64,000 nucleotides of DNA from Brachypterus glaber (GCA_958510825.1 OY294044.1:74880895-74944894), one strand, 5' to 3'. Shown: positions 23,301-33,665, counted from the first letter of the stretch. Translations and numbers: made by a program. The notes: generated by a model from the sequence alone, not told the origin.

Positions 23301-24326
23301 CAAGTGGCTAATCGAGTGTCTATAGTGTAGAGTAGAGTTGTTACGGAGTAGAGATGTTATGGAGTAGAGATGTTACGGAGTAGAGTTGTTGTGGAGTAGG
23401 GATGTTAGGGAGTAGAGAAATTTAGAGTAGAGATGTTAGTCTGCCACGTATCTCCAATAATTTAAGATCTAAACTCTATAGAGTTTATAGATCAGTAGAT
23501 CTATAGATCTATAGAGTTTTATAAGGGAATTAAATTTTATAAAATTTTTAATTTAACTAACTTTATCCGATTGTATTTAGTGCCGAGGGCAATTTTTCAT
23601 AAATCTAAAGACCACACATTTTTCAAGCATCTCAGGATTCTAAAGCAGAAGTATTTGAAGCTTGAGAACTAATTTAGTTCAACTAAAACTAACAAAATTA
23701 CTCGATAATACAATTGTATTATCGAGTAGAAATAATACCTATGAAAAATATATAAGACATGATAGATTTAACAAATTAGTTGCGAGTTTTATTTTTTTTT
23801 TTTGAAAAAGTCTATTCGAACATTTTGCTTTTCCCAAGAAAATTCTTACGTTAGAAAAAAAAAATCGAAAAATTTTTATTGCTTTTTCTACGTTTCTGGA
23901 CGTTTTTCTTCGGGCTAAAGACTTCAAATTCTAGGCTGGGATTGTTTTTGTTAAAAATCGGATTGGGGTAACGGGTAAAATGGGGTAAAAACTATTTTTT
24001 TCAAAAACATTTTTTTTTATTCAAATTATTTTTCGTTTTACAACTTTTTATGGAAAAAAAATATTTGAAAAAATTAATTTCTTTTGATTTTTTTTTTCGC
24101 TTTTTTTTATTTTACTGAACCTATGTTTGGACTTTTTATTTTGTTGGAAGGATTTTTTTTAACTGTTTGAATTTATAAATTACAGGTCTTTGACTCCAAT
24201 GGTCGTTTCTTGAAGGAATTCGGGCAATATGGCAACGGTGAAGGCGAGTTTGATTGTCTTGCCGGTGTTGCAGTCAACAGAATTGGACAATATATAATTG
24301 CTGATAGATATAACCATAGGATACAA
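17219..24326 (+). CDS. tn: thin/abba, TRIM32-like RING/B-box/NHL E3 ubiquitin ligase (partial, 5 exons)
   Basis: Exons 17219-17353, 17701-19170, 19441-20740, 21767-21945 and 24186-24326, all with GT-AG borders and matching phases (0,0,1,0), give about 1075 residues. The order is RING (Cys10/Cys13, Cys25, His27, Cys30/Cys34, Cys48/Cys51), B-box (about 96-125), coiled coil (about 140-225), a conserved segment ending GFGDLNI, a roughly 680-residue Ser/Arg/Glu/Pro-rich linker, and two NHL repeats. The RING-to-coiled-coil part closely resembles Drosophila Thin. In flies this E3 ligase sits at muscle Z-discs/costameres and maintains sarcomeres; that role is family knowledge. The ATG follows 8 nt of 5'UTR after a strong acceptor at 17210, so an upstream non-coding exon is implied. 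NHL proteins usually have five or six repeats. The rest, with the stop codon, was not found before the opposite-strand gene begins, so the gene is 3'-incomplete here. Confidence 0.93.
17590..17643 (+). repeat. (ACT)n microsatellite in thin intron
   Basis: Runs of TACTACTACTACTACTATTA and the like fill the intron just before the second RING exon. Confidence 0.8.
17701..19170 (+). CDS. tn: thin exon: RING C-terminal half, B-box, coiled coil, linker
   Basis: Acceptor TTGTTTCAG at 17700; 490 codons, phase 0 at both ends. It starts [10 protein letters not shown] (last RING cysteines), then a B-box with ligands Cys97, Cys100, Cys106, Cys109, Cys112, Cys117, Cys120 and His124, a long helical coiled coil, and a linker rich in RYGR/RSRYSRF-type motifs and a [12 protein letters not shown] proline stretch. 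The donor is CCTGAG|GTGAGT. If the next intron (19171-19440) were retained, the frame would stop six codons later (VSLDEP then stop), giving a truncated TRIM protein without NHL repeats. Confidence 0.92.
19441..20740 (+). CDS. tn: thin exon: low-complexity linker
   Basis: Acceptor GTTTTCTTCAG at 19440; 433 codons plus one base, ending GTA GCC G|GTTAGT. The sequence is dominated by Ser, Thr, Arg, Lys and Glu, with an acidic run ([14 protein letters not shown]) and repeated SRFL/SRYG-type motifs. This is the expected disordered spacer between coiled coil and NHL domain. No domain is recognisable inside it, and the frame is open throughout. Confidence 0.88.
20741..21766 (+). other. thin intron before the NHL exons, with hairpin MITE at 21594-21717
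   Basis: AT-rich with no exon seen. At 21594-21717 CCCAGGTAATACGC ... TCGCAGCAAAATT is mirrored by AATTTTGCTGCGAAAGGGCG ... GTGTTACTTGGG, a 124-bp hairpin MITE. Confidence 0.7.
21767..21945 (+). CDS. tn: thin exon: first NHL repeat
   Basis: Acceptor TTTTTTAG at 21766; the split Gly codon (G|GT) matches the previous exon. It encodes [20 protein letters not shown] then a classical NHL repeat ([24 protein letters not shown]), ending CAG|GTAGAT. GC content is clearly higher than in the flanking introns. Confidence 0.9.
22301..22404. mobile_element. minimal hAT-MITE remnant with 8-bp target duplication
   Basis: A 104-bp block of GGAGTAGAGATGTTA-type minisatellite units ending GATGTTAGTCTGCC. The flanks ACGTATTT and ACGTATCT match 7 of 8 bases. 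The right terminus is identical to that of the complete element at 31074-31624; the left terminus is reduced to GGC. Confidence 0.7.
22304..24139. repeat. 1041-bp-period segmental tandem duplication in thin intron
   Basis: 22304-23098 and 23345-24139 are about 98-99% identical, differing at a few bases (AATCATTTTAG vs AATAATTTAAG) and homopolymer lengths. Both start in the hAT-MITE minisatellite and run through the palindrome CTCGATAATACAATTGTATT. The 246 bp between them is internal hAT-MITE sequence also found inverted at 31200-31430. The second copy ends 46 bp before the second NHL exon. Confidence 0.93.
24186..24326 (+). CDS. tn: thin exon: second NHL repeat
   Basis: Acceptor AAATTACAG at 24185; 47 codons, phase 0 to ATACAA|GTAAGT. 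It encodes [20 protein letters not shown] and an NHL repeat ending [11 protein letters not shown], nearly identical to the corresponding part of fly Thin. This is the last thin exon I could find. Confidence 0.9.
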
Positions 24327-25078
24327 GTAAGTAAATTACTACCTACAATCCTAATAAACTAGATTTAAAAAAATATATTTATACCTTTTTTACTAGTTTT
24401 TATATAAAAGTAAAAAGATTACCACATAACTAATCTTGTTGATTTATTTTTATTGATAAGCAATATAAATGCTTATTTTATTACCAGAACATCCTAGGTA
24501 TAAACCCTAATTAATTTCAAATAATATATTATATTTTATGCACTTTCCATCTTAAAAGCTTTAAATCACTGATATTAATAAATTTTAATTTATTTAATAG
24601 AATTTTGGTATTAAAAACAGGCCACTCAACAATAATTTAAACATTTATTAAAAATATATTTGAAGTAAATAATTTACTTCTTTTAAATGACGGAAATCAA
24701 AACATCAAATGACTGCGCTGGTACCAGTACAGCGTTGCCAAACTTTATTAGAAACCGATCTCAAATTGTTTTTTTTACGGGTGTAAACACCCGTTATTTT
24801 ATTTATTTTCAGTTGAAAACTAAACTTTTTAAACAAAACAGCAATGATCTTTATTTAAATGCTAAAATATATGTTAACAACTATTTTGTTGGAATAATCT
24901 GAAGCCTAAAATATCCCTCAAGCAAAGTTTAGAACCTCAAGAAAACTTTAGACGGCAAATTTGAGATATAAATGTTTAATTATAGTTATAAAGTAATATT
25001 GTTGTTTAGTTCTTAAATTTTTAATTTAAATATGAAACAACATTAAACATTCTTCCTTATTTTGTTTGTGAAAAAGTC
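24327..25078. other. no gene seen after last thin exon found
   Basis: AT-rich intronic sequence. I looked for further NHL words (HRVQ/HRIQ encodings) and found none here. Confidence 0.4.
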
Positions 25079-25082
25079 TTTT

Positions 25083-25211
25083 AAAATACCATTCGTGCAT
25101 GTTGAATTATCGATAATTTTTTTACTGTATATAAAAAAAAATTTGCTTAAGGAAATTGCCAAACAAAATATTTTTTTAATACAGTAAAAAAATTATCGAT
25201 AATTCAACATG
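25083..25211. repeat. hairpin MITE with 34-bp perfect arms
   Basis: GCATGTTGAATTATCGATAA plus TTTTTTTACTGTAT is repeated exactly inverted at 25179-25211, flanking about 60 bp. Confidence 0.8.
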
Positions 25212-25664
25212 CAACATATTACCACTGAAAATTCATAGTATATAAAACTTATAGAGAATTTTAAAAGCCACAAGTTTGCTCGCAACCACTTTTAACCTCC
25301 GATGAATAATTTGGCTGAAAAATTGATAAAACCATTTCATGTCCAACATGGCTATTTTTGGACATAACTCGCTTGCAATTTTGAATTTTAGGGGTGAGTG
25401 CGGTTAACTCGCTAAATATGCATATTAAGAATTTTGTTAAGAAGATTACAACAATTTTTGTTTTTATATTGTTATAATAAAAAAATTATCCAAACAATTT
25501 TTTTTGGAAATTTCCTCCTTAACAAAATTGGTAATATGCATTTTTATCGAGATAAGCGAGTGTTCTTACGCAAATCACCCGGTGAAAAACTAATAGGAGT
25601 GTTGTGTTAGCTCCCACTCCTACCCTTTAAACTATCAGTCCGTGTCCTAAATGGACAATTTGCA

Positions 25665-26303
25665 TATCGTCTTGTAAATTTCAGAACGTCGTATCTCAAA
25701 AAAGACAACTTTACAGGAATGAGAAATAACTCTTTCTGGCATTATTCATAGGTTGAAAATGTATTTTTTTAACATAAACTTAATACATTTTTAATGATTA
25801 ACTTACCTTAAATCATTTTATTGTGTATAAAAAAATAAATACAAATAAAAACCTAATCTTTATAGATACGACATTTTGATGCTCAAAATTAATAAATTTT
25901 TTAAAGATATGAGCTTTGAAACATTATTATATTAATATTTTAACAAAATATAATTAATTATTATAATATTATTAATTATTGAAACATTTAGAATTCAAAA
26001 AAAAATTATAACATGTGTATAAGGTGTAAAAAAGGCGTCGCCAAATGCAAAAAGTACGTTCCGAAATAGTCAGTTAACTAGAATTAAGAGATACGAGGTT
26101 TAAAAATTTATTATATATTATATATATTTATAATCATCTAAGATACGACGTTACTATTTTGCTTATATTTTTGTTATTAAAAAAAAAATAGCGGGTGAAA
26201 CTTATTTTTTAGATGTAAATTGATAATATAAAGCGTTTAAGTCCAAAATATCAAAATCGAATAAATTGAGATACGACATCCTGATATTTACAAGACGATA
26301 TAT
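25665..26303. repeat. fold-back element with repeated AGATACGAC words
   Basis: ATATCGTCTTGTAAATTTCA with ACGTCGTATCTCAA at the left is mirrored by TTGAGATACGAC and ATATTTACAAGACGATAT at the right. The word (A)GATACGA recurs inside at about 25864, 26091 and 26141. This is a terminally inverted repeat with subterminal copies. Confidence 0.65.
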
Positions 26304-26385
26304 TACACAACTCTACAAAATAGGCTCAACTTTTTGCTCTGGGAAACGGAAAGTTGGACCTTATAGAGTTTTTTCTCCTGAGTCC

Positions 26386-29300
26386 GAATCTGCTTTCAGA
26401 ATTTTTCTATCACGTCACAATTTTGCGCAAAAGTCGTTGATAAACCAAATATGAGCTAAATTCGTCATTTTGGAAAGGCTCTATTTTTGTTATACTGGCA
26501 GATTTTTACATAACCATCAAATCAATTTATAGCTTCAACCTTAAACTATGCTTACATAAAATAAAAAATATGAAAACTTGGAAAATATAGACGTAAGATC
26601 AGTTTTTTAAGCCCCTTATTTTATCCAAAATCAATGAACTCAACTTTTGTACATGACTGTTCACGTCACTAAGACATCAAAATTGATATGAAAATTTGCA
26701 AAATTTATTATTTTGAATTAAAATTAGTTTAAATGGTTATTTGCATAAACGAAATTGTTTTTTAGCGTAGATTTTCATGAGGAATTGAAATATTTACTCA
26801 GATTTTTTCCATCACGTGCAGATTTTTAGCAAACCGTGATTTAAAGTTTCCTGCTTTTGCATCATTTTCCGTTTCGGTAGTTTTTTACGCAACACATTTA
26901 AGCGCTACATTAATATATTCATTTTGATTAATGCAGTTTTTTTGGGGAATTTAAATTAGGTTTTTTCTAACACGTCACAATTTTGCGCAAAAAGCACATA
27001 AGTTTCAAAGTTTCGTAGAAAATCCGTCTGTTGCAAGTAAATTAGGCCCAAGCTGAATTAATTTAATATGTTCAACTAGACTGAACATGCTGGTCAATAC
27101 AGTTTTTTCTGCAAAAATTCAAATATATAATTAGATTTTTTGCAGCACGTAACGATTTTGCGCAAAAAGCGTATACGTTTCAAAATATCGTAAAAAACCG
27201 TCTTTTTAAAGTAAATTACGCGTAAGCTAATTTTATATAATATGCTCAGTTAGGTCAAACATGCTGGTTGATGCAGTTTTTTCTGCTGAATTCAAATATG
27301 TGATCAGATTTTTTGCAGCACATAACAATTTTGCGCAAAAAGTTTCAAAATAGCAAGGTAAAGCCGTCGGTTTTGAAACGTATACGCTTTTTGCGCAAAA
27401 TTGTTACGTACTGCAAAAAATCTAATTAAATATTTGAATTCAGCAGAAAAAACTGTATTGACCAGCATGTTCAGTTTAGTTGAGCATATTAAATTAATTT
27501 AGTTTAGGCCTAATTTACTTGCTAAAGACGGCTTTTTACGATATTTTGAAACGTATACGCTTTTTGCGCAAAATTGTTATGTGCTGCAAAAAATCTTATT
27601 ACATATTTGAATTCAGCAGAAAAAACTGTATTGAGCATATTAAATTAATTTAGCTTAGGCCTAATTTACTTGCAAAATACGGCTTCTCTACGATAATTTG
27701 ACCCTTATATGCTTTTTGCGCAAAACTGTGACGTGCTGGAAAAAATCTAATTGCATATTTGAATTCGGGAGAAAAAACTACATCAACTAGCTTAATTTAC
27801 CTAGTTAAGCATATTAAATTAATTCAGCTTAGGCCTAATTTACTTGCAACAGACGGTTTTCTACGAAACTTTGAAACTTATGTGCTTTTTGCGTAAAATT
27901 GTGACGTGTTAGAAAAAACCTAATTGCATATTTAAATTCCGCAAAAAAAAAACTACATTTATCAAAATGAATATATTAATGTAACGCTTAAATGTGTTGC
28001 TTAAAAAACTACCGAAACGGAAAATGGTGCAAAAGCAGGAAACTTTAAATCACGGTTTGCTAAAAATCTGCACGTGATGGAAAAAATCTGAGTAAATATT
28101 TTAATTCCTCATGAAAATCTACGCTAAAAAACACATTTCGTTTATGCAAATAACCATTTAAACTAATTTTAATTAAAAATAATAAATTTTGCAACTTTTC
28201 ATATCGTTAAACATCGATCAACGACTACTAACTTGTTTTGTGTTACACAATTTTTAAAGGAATCCATACACTTTGGTTTTCAAACTGACGTAATATATAC
28301 GGATTTTACAAAAGCTTTCGAAGGAATTAAACATGATATCTTACTTGAAAAACTTGATGTTTTCTTTTCTTTTTCTGAGGACTTGTTAAAATTTTTTAAA
28401 TCATATTTTGGTGATCGTTATCAGTATGTCTTATTTTCCGGTTTAAAATCATTTCTTATCCTTGTAACATCCGGTGTACCACAGGGGTCAGTGTTGGGAC
28501 CTTTGTTTTTTATTCTTTTTATAAATGACATTGTCGATATTCTTGATGTGTTATGTTTATTGTACGCTGACGATCTAAAGCTTTTTTTAAGAATATTTAA
28601 TCTAGAAGACTGCAGAAAACTTCAAGAAAACATTAATAAACTTTATGAATGGTGCGTTAGAAATCAATTATACTTAAACATAAAAAAATGTAATGTTGCT
28701 ACATATTCTACAAAGAAAAATAACATTGAGTTCTTATATACTATAAACAACGATATTCTTAATAGAGTATACTCATTTAAAGACTTGGGAGTTGTTTTTG
28801 ACACAAAATTAACATTCTCGGAACATATTTTAAGTTTAGTATCATCCTGCAATAAAATTCTGGGCTGCATTGTAAGAAACTCAAGAGAATTTCATGAAGC
28901 TGAAACTTTATTTTTACTATATAATGCTTTTTTACTATCTAAATTAAATTATGCATCTATCATCTGGTCACCGGGCTACAAAACAACCATAATTGAAATT
29001 GAAAATATTCAAAGGAAATTTTTAAAGTACGTTTGCTTTAAACTAGATGGAGTATATCCTGATATAGGTACATCTAACGAGGTTTTTTACAATAGATTTT
29101 CTGTGATGAGCTTGGAAAACCGCCGAATTACGACTTATTTATGTTTTTTACATAGTATAATTCATGGATCATTGGACTGTTCTGAAATACTAAATTTAAT
29201 TAATTTTTCTGTTCCACGTTTACCAATAAGATCTCAAACGACTTTTTATCTACCAAACATTCGAACAAATGCCTTTAGCCACTCTCCATTACATCAGATG

Positions 29301-29826
29301 TGTAAGTATGCAAATCAGTTTTGTGAAATATTCGATATATTCGGCTGTAACATCACTACCATAAAAAATCTTTTTTTTTTATAACTTAAATTTCTATTTT
29401 ATTCTTTTTAAAATCTCATTTTTTATGTATTTTTAAGTAATATTTTTATATTCTTTTTTATTCCCTATTTGTAACTGGGCTATCCTGTAAATAGTGGTAA
29501 ATAAATAAATAAATAAATAAATATCAATTTTGATGTCTTAGTAACGTAAACAGTCATGTACAAAAGTTAAGTACAATGGTTTTGGATAAAATAAGGGGCT
29601 GAACATAACTAGTTTTTTAGTCTGTATTTTAAAAGTTTTCATATTTTTTATTTAATATACGCAAGGTTTAAGGTTAAAACTATAATTCGATATGATGGTT
29701 ATATAGAAATCTGCCAGTATAACAAAAATAGAGCCTTTCCAAAATGACGAATTTAGCGCATATTTTGGTTTATAAACGACTTTCGCACAAAATTGTGACG
29801 TGATGGAAAAAATTCTGAAAGCAGAT
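26386..29826. repeat. large fold-back palindrome with tandem subrepeats, split by a LINE and cut by the gap
   Basis: The left arm (26386-27350) and right arm (27371-28205 plus 29521-29826) are inverted copies around a 20-bp spacer. Subrepeats marked by TTGCGCAAAA occur at 27391, 27564, 27716 and (as TTGCGTAAAA) 27889, spaced 173, 152 and 173 bp, with matching inverted words in the left arm (about 26430, 26975, 27150, 27330). The right arm holds roughly one extra unit. The outer end lies in or past the N gap. The structure resembles Foldback/Galileo-type elements (inference). Confidence 0.85.
28206..29520 (+). mobile_element. 5'-truncated jockey-like LINE (RT fragment)
   Basis: The coding sequence is open from the first bases (KHRSTTTNLFCVTQFLKES) to the stop at 29384, giving the C-terminal two-thirds of a reverse transcriptase: IYTDFTKAF (motif A), TSGVPQGSVLGPLFFILFIN (motif B), LLYADDLKLF (motif C), then DLGVVFD and the C-terminal region. 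A 3'UTR and an (AAAT)n tail end at 29520. ATATC flanks it (28201-28205, 29521-29525). It interrupts the right arm of the palindrome, so it arrived later. The first Asp of motif A and the YADD pair are intact, but the endonuclease and N-terminal RT are missing. Confidence 0.9.
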
Positions 29827-30026
29827 NNNNNNNNNNNNNNNNNNNNNNNNNNNNNNNNNNNNNNNNNNNNNNNNNNNNNNNNNNNNNNNNNNNNNNNNNN
29901 NNNNNNNNNNNNNNNNNNNNNNNNNNNNNNNNNNNNNNNNNNNNNNNNNNNNNNNNNNNNNNNNNNNNNNNNNNNNNNNNNNNNNNNNNNNNNNNNNNNN
30001 NNNNNNNNNNNNNNNNNNNNNNNNNN
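29827..30026. other. assembly gap (200 N)
   Basis: Exactly 200 N, the usual placeholder for unknown length. It falls inside the right arm of the palindrome, as expected where an assembler cannot pass a long inverted repeat. Confidence 0.99.
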
Positions 30027-30165
30027 CCATCTTTAAGTTGAAAAAAGTTTCATCAAATTCCGTTCATCCGTTCCAAAGTTATGCGGGAACAAACATAAAA
30101 AAACAAAGTCACACGTGGAATTGATAACCTCCTCCTTTTTGGAAGTCGGTTAAAAATAAAAAGGT
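30027..30165 (+). repeat. retroposon 3'-end-like repeat, copy 1
   Basis: It contains GTTCCAAAGTTATGCGGGAA and CTTTTTGGAAGTCGGTTAA. The same order of words recurs at 35150-35285 (GTTCCAAAGTTATGCGTGAA, TTTTTTGGAAGTCGATTAA). The class is not certain; it may be the 3' end of a LINE. Confidence 0.55.
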
Positions 30166-30884
30166 ACCTAATTTTAATTAAAACTGCTTAAATTAAATAT
30201 CGTGTGTAAAAAAGTAAAGTTAACTATTTGTAAAACATAAAATTAAAAACTAAAAAAAAAATTCTATAAACAACTAAGGACTTTTCCTTGTTTTTTCCAA
30301 TTCTCCATACACTGAAATGCTGAGATCAATATTGTCTAATTCATTATCTTGACACTTTACGCATTCGAAAAACACAACTTAACCTTAATTAAAAAATACT
30401 AAATGAAAATATGATATTATTTAAAACACAAGCAACACTAATCTGTATAATTAGATCAACGCACAGTAATTAAAAAAAAAGCTAACTACAGTCCAACGCA
30501 TGTTGCAATCTAAACTAAACGGCGGACGGTGGTTCTATGGCGCAAACGGTTTGTTTTTTTAAATAACTTGTAATATTTTAGATATTTAAACGCACGGAAT
30601 TACCCCTCCCCCTCTGCGCAGTATTAGTCACTTTTCCCCTACTTTATAATCCAAATAAAAATAGAACTTTAAGTAAAAACTAAAAATACACTGAGTTTCG
30701 GGATTGAACTTTTATGCCTAATCGATTCATAAAGAAAAATTTTGGTTTGTCGAAAAAAACTTAAAACGCTACAAACCTATAGTGTTTTGTGATGATCATC
30801 GATAGTAAAAAACAGTGAAATATTTTTAAGTGTAGGCAGAGTTAACCTAAAAACACTAGGAACTAGAAATTGAAATACTTTATC

Positions 30885-31012
30885 GCCGCTTTTACTACTA
30901 GTAGTAAATAAAGATTTAAATACTTGATAGTGTAATTGGCTTTAACTACTACTACTACTAGTAGTAAATAAAGATTTAAGTACTTGATAGTGGAGTTACT
31001 TTAATTCCTAGT
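30885..31012 (+). repeat. two 60-bp tandem repeats
   Basis: CTAGTAGTAAATAAAGATTT and ACTTGATAGTG recur with 60-bp spacing (30901, 30961), bordered by ACT/AGT trinucleotide runs. Confidence 0.75.
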
Positions 31013-31073
31013 ATACTAGTAATAAAAGCCGCCACGTAGTCTTAAGAATGTAGCAACCTACATAACATTTTTT

Positions 31074-31624
31074 GGCAGACTAACATCTCTACTCTAAATT
31101 TCTCTACTCCCTAACATCCCTACTCCATAACATCCCTACTCCACAACAACTCTACTCCGTAACATCTCTACTCCATAACATCTCTACTCCGTAACAACTC
31201 TACTCCACACTATAGACACTCGATTAGCCACTTGTCTTAACTCAAAAGAATATTTGTCATGCTAAGTCACTGTCAAAAATGAATTCAGTTTATTAATTAC
31301 TTACATATTAGTGCATGTTAAGAGTACGCGGTCATTGTTGCTTTTAGAATAATTCATTTATGATTGTTCTAGATTAACATTTAAAGATAAACGTTTTGTA
31401 GGAAAAAAATAAAATAATCTACAAGAAGAAGATTCTTTGTTCTTTGAACTGCTCATTTATTATTAAGTGGCTAATAAAGTGCATATAGTGTGGAGTAGAG
31501 TTGTTACGGAGTAGAGATGTTATGGAGTAGAGATGTTACGGAGTAGAGTTGTTGTGAAGTAGGGATGTTATGGAGTAGGGATGTTAGGGAGTAGAGAAAT
31601 TTAGAGTAGAGATGTTAGTCTGCC
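31074..31624. mobile_element. hAT-type MITE with minisatellite TIRs
   Basis: 551 bp starting GGCAGACTAACATCTCTACT and ending with its inverse. The arms of about 130 bp are built from 15-bp units (GGAGTAGAGATGTTA and variants). The 8-bp direct repeat CATTTTTT lies at 31066-31073 and 31625-31632. The interior (31240-31430) is the inverse of 23100-23330. TIRs plus an 8-bp TSD fit hAT. There is no coding capacity. Confidence 0.92.
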
Positions 31625-32312
31625 CATTTTTTCACACTTAAAAATTACATAATTTTATTATTATGATTAACATAAAATCATTTTTCAAACGTATTATTTT
31701 TGAATATATGTATTTTTTTTAATTAGAATAAAACTAATTTTAATTTATAAGAATTTTATTACAATAACAATAACACGAATATAGTCTTGCGAATACTTTT
31801 ATGTAGTGTCTAAATAAACATAAATATTAATAATAATAATACTAAATGTATAGTCTAATTTAAAATACCGAACTTTAAAAACATAATAGTAGCATTAACT
31901 CAGTTTAAAAGTTTCGTCAAAAACTAAATGCCTTGAAAGTAATAAAAAAAAATAAAAAACAATTAATTTTGTATTATTTAATCATTAAATTTTAATTATA
32001 ATAATATAAACGCAATTCTAAAGTTTTTAATTACCTTTAAACTATTACATAGATCTATAGAGGCTTTATTTGTTTTTTATATTAAATGCCTTTCAGTAGT
32101 TCAGTTATTTACGAAAATTTTAAAGCGAGTGTTTTTCAGAATAGAATTAAAATTCATTGAAACTTTTTTATGTTTTTATATTTTCTCGACATATTTTTTG
32201 CAATTTAGCTAATTTTATATTATGCCGTGTGTGCTTAACCACCCAGTGCCGGGGAGTGAGGCAAAGAGGCGGCCGCCGCAGGGCGCAAAGCTTATAGGGC
32301 GGCTTTTAATCT

Positions 32313-32866
32313 ATAGTCCGTCCAATTATGCAAGTTAGTAGTTTAAATTTCCCGCGATTTTTGAGCTACATTATTTATTAAAAACTTGTACCTTTTAACA
32401 TATAAAATATTGTGACATTTTTTGTTTTTGACAAGGATTGACGGTCGTTAAAGCTAATAAAAGAAAAGAAAGTTATATAAAAAAAATGGTTATACTTATA
32501 TTTTATATGGTATTGAAAAAGGTACTTTTTGGTTCATTCTTCATACACTCACACTAAATTAGCATATTCTACATGTTGTACAAACGTAAATTAAATTGAA
32601 CACAAGGAAAACGTCAAATTTTTAGGTTACAATTACAACTTAAGGCATATCCAGAGGCTCGCATAACAACCACTACAAGATACATGACTACACATCAAGC
32701 CAATCCTGGCATTGCATTCTTATGTACTATGCTTGTTATGCGAGTCTTTGGATAGGCCCTTTCCAGTATCGACATCTGTTAAATTTTTAATACACTACGA
32801 TTTATGCATAATTATGCTATTTATGCGGTCCGCGTCCCTTACTATCTTGCATAACTGGACGGAGTA
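32313..32866. mobile_element. mariner-type MITE with nested smaller MITE
   Basis: CTATAGTCCGTCCAATTATG with CAAGTTAGTA is mirrored at 32838-32868 (TACTATCTTGCATAACTGGA, CGGAGTATAG), with 27 of 30 bases matching and TA at each end. Inside, 32644-32759 is bounded by its own inverted pair GGCATATCCAGAGGCTCGCA and TGCGAGTCTTTGGATAGGCC. Confidence 0.75.
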
Positions 32867-33244
32867 TAGTTGTTAACCTTTTTTATTCAACTTTTAAACT
32901 TGGGGGCACAGATAAGGATGTAAGGTTAATACTTGTTGGCCTTCTTTTTTGGTCATTAACTCACCACTCTGGAAGCGCAACGTACCAAATAAATAAAATT
33001 TTGATCTTCCACAGCCAAAAAAAAAATATCACGGTATGGCTTTGGTACCTAAAACTACAGCATTCAGTATTTAAAATAGCTAGATTTTAATAAATTGCAA
33101 GAATGCAAAAATTTACAAGTACTTTAGTCTGTCCTGAATACCTGTCAAACCTAATATATCTACTGAAAGTATTCTTTGTAGTAAGAATTTCATGGCAGGT
33201 TATGATTTAAAATTAAATAATTAGTATTTAAAATAAAATAATTA

Positions 33245-33455
33245 TGGTCTGTTTCATCAAGCAAGATAGTAAATTAAAAATCGCACAGTGAATATTTTCA
33301 AAACAGATTCAAATATTGGATGTGCGAATATACTGCGTAGTTTATTTTATAAAACATAACTATATTCTATACACAAACATATACTATTACAACCTGTTGT
33401 AAAAATATTTACTGTGCGATTTTTAATTTATTATCTTGCTTGATGAAACAGACCA
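33245..33455. mobile_element. 211-bp MITE with ~55-bp TIRs
   Basis: TGGTCTGTTTCATCAAGCAA, then GATAGTAAATTAAAAATCGC on the left, is mirrored on the right. TA flanks both ends (33243-33244, 33456-33457), consistent with Tc1/mariner. Confidence 0.88.
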
Positions 33456-33483
33456 TAGTACTTTTACCATCTCAACTACCTCA

Positions 33484-33665
33484 CTGGCGCCAATTGCCTT
33501 TTTAAGTTAATTAATAATTGAAATTTGGCGAAGGCGTACTCCCTAGATATATTGGTTCGAAAGTCAATTAAAGCCGGTGGTTCCCTCTACTACTAGCCCA
33601 CACAAGTCCTGGACTTGGGGGATGCTTAATTAAGTAGAATAGTACGAGGTTAAAAAACAAACAAA
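33484..33665 (+). mobile_element. 5'-truncated copy of the tRNA-SINE
   Basis: It starts in the last bases of the tRNA-like head (CTGGCGCCAATTGCC) and carries the same body as 6590-6780, including GGTGGTTCCCTCTACTACTA and GGGGATGCTTAATTAAGTAG, then an (AAAC)n-like tail. Confidence 0.85.

Noticed and set aside
22621..23927. 90-codon plus and 62-codon minus frames in the thin intron
   Set aside because: They lie in the duplicated intronic segment, change with homopolymer length between copies and encode nothing recognisable.
28664..28870. Minus-strand frames inside the LINEs (28664, 56994, 57300, 58953, 60362)
   Set aside because: Antisense shadows of reverse-transcriptase or endonuclease frames.
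29770..30036. Open frames of X residues
   Set aside because: They run through the N gap.
32230..32300. GC-rich patch with GGCGGCCGCCGC, considered as vector or contaminant
   Set aside because: Too short, without vector sequence around it. It contains a NotI-like word by chance in a repeat-rich region.
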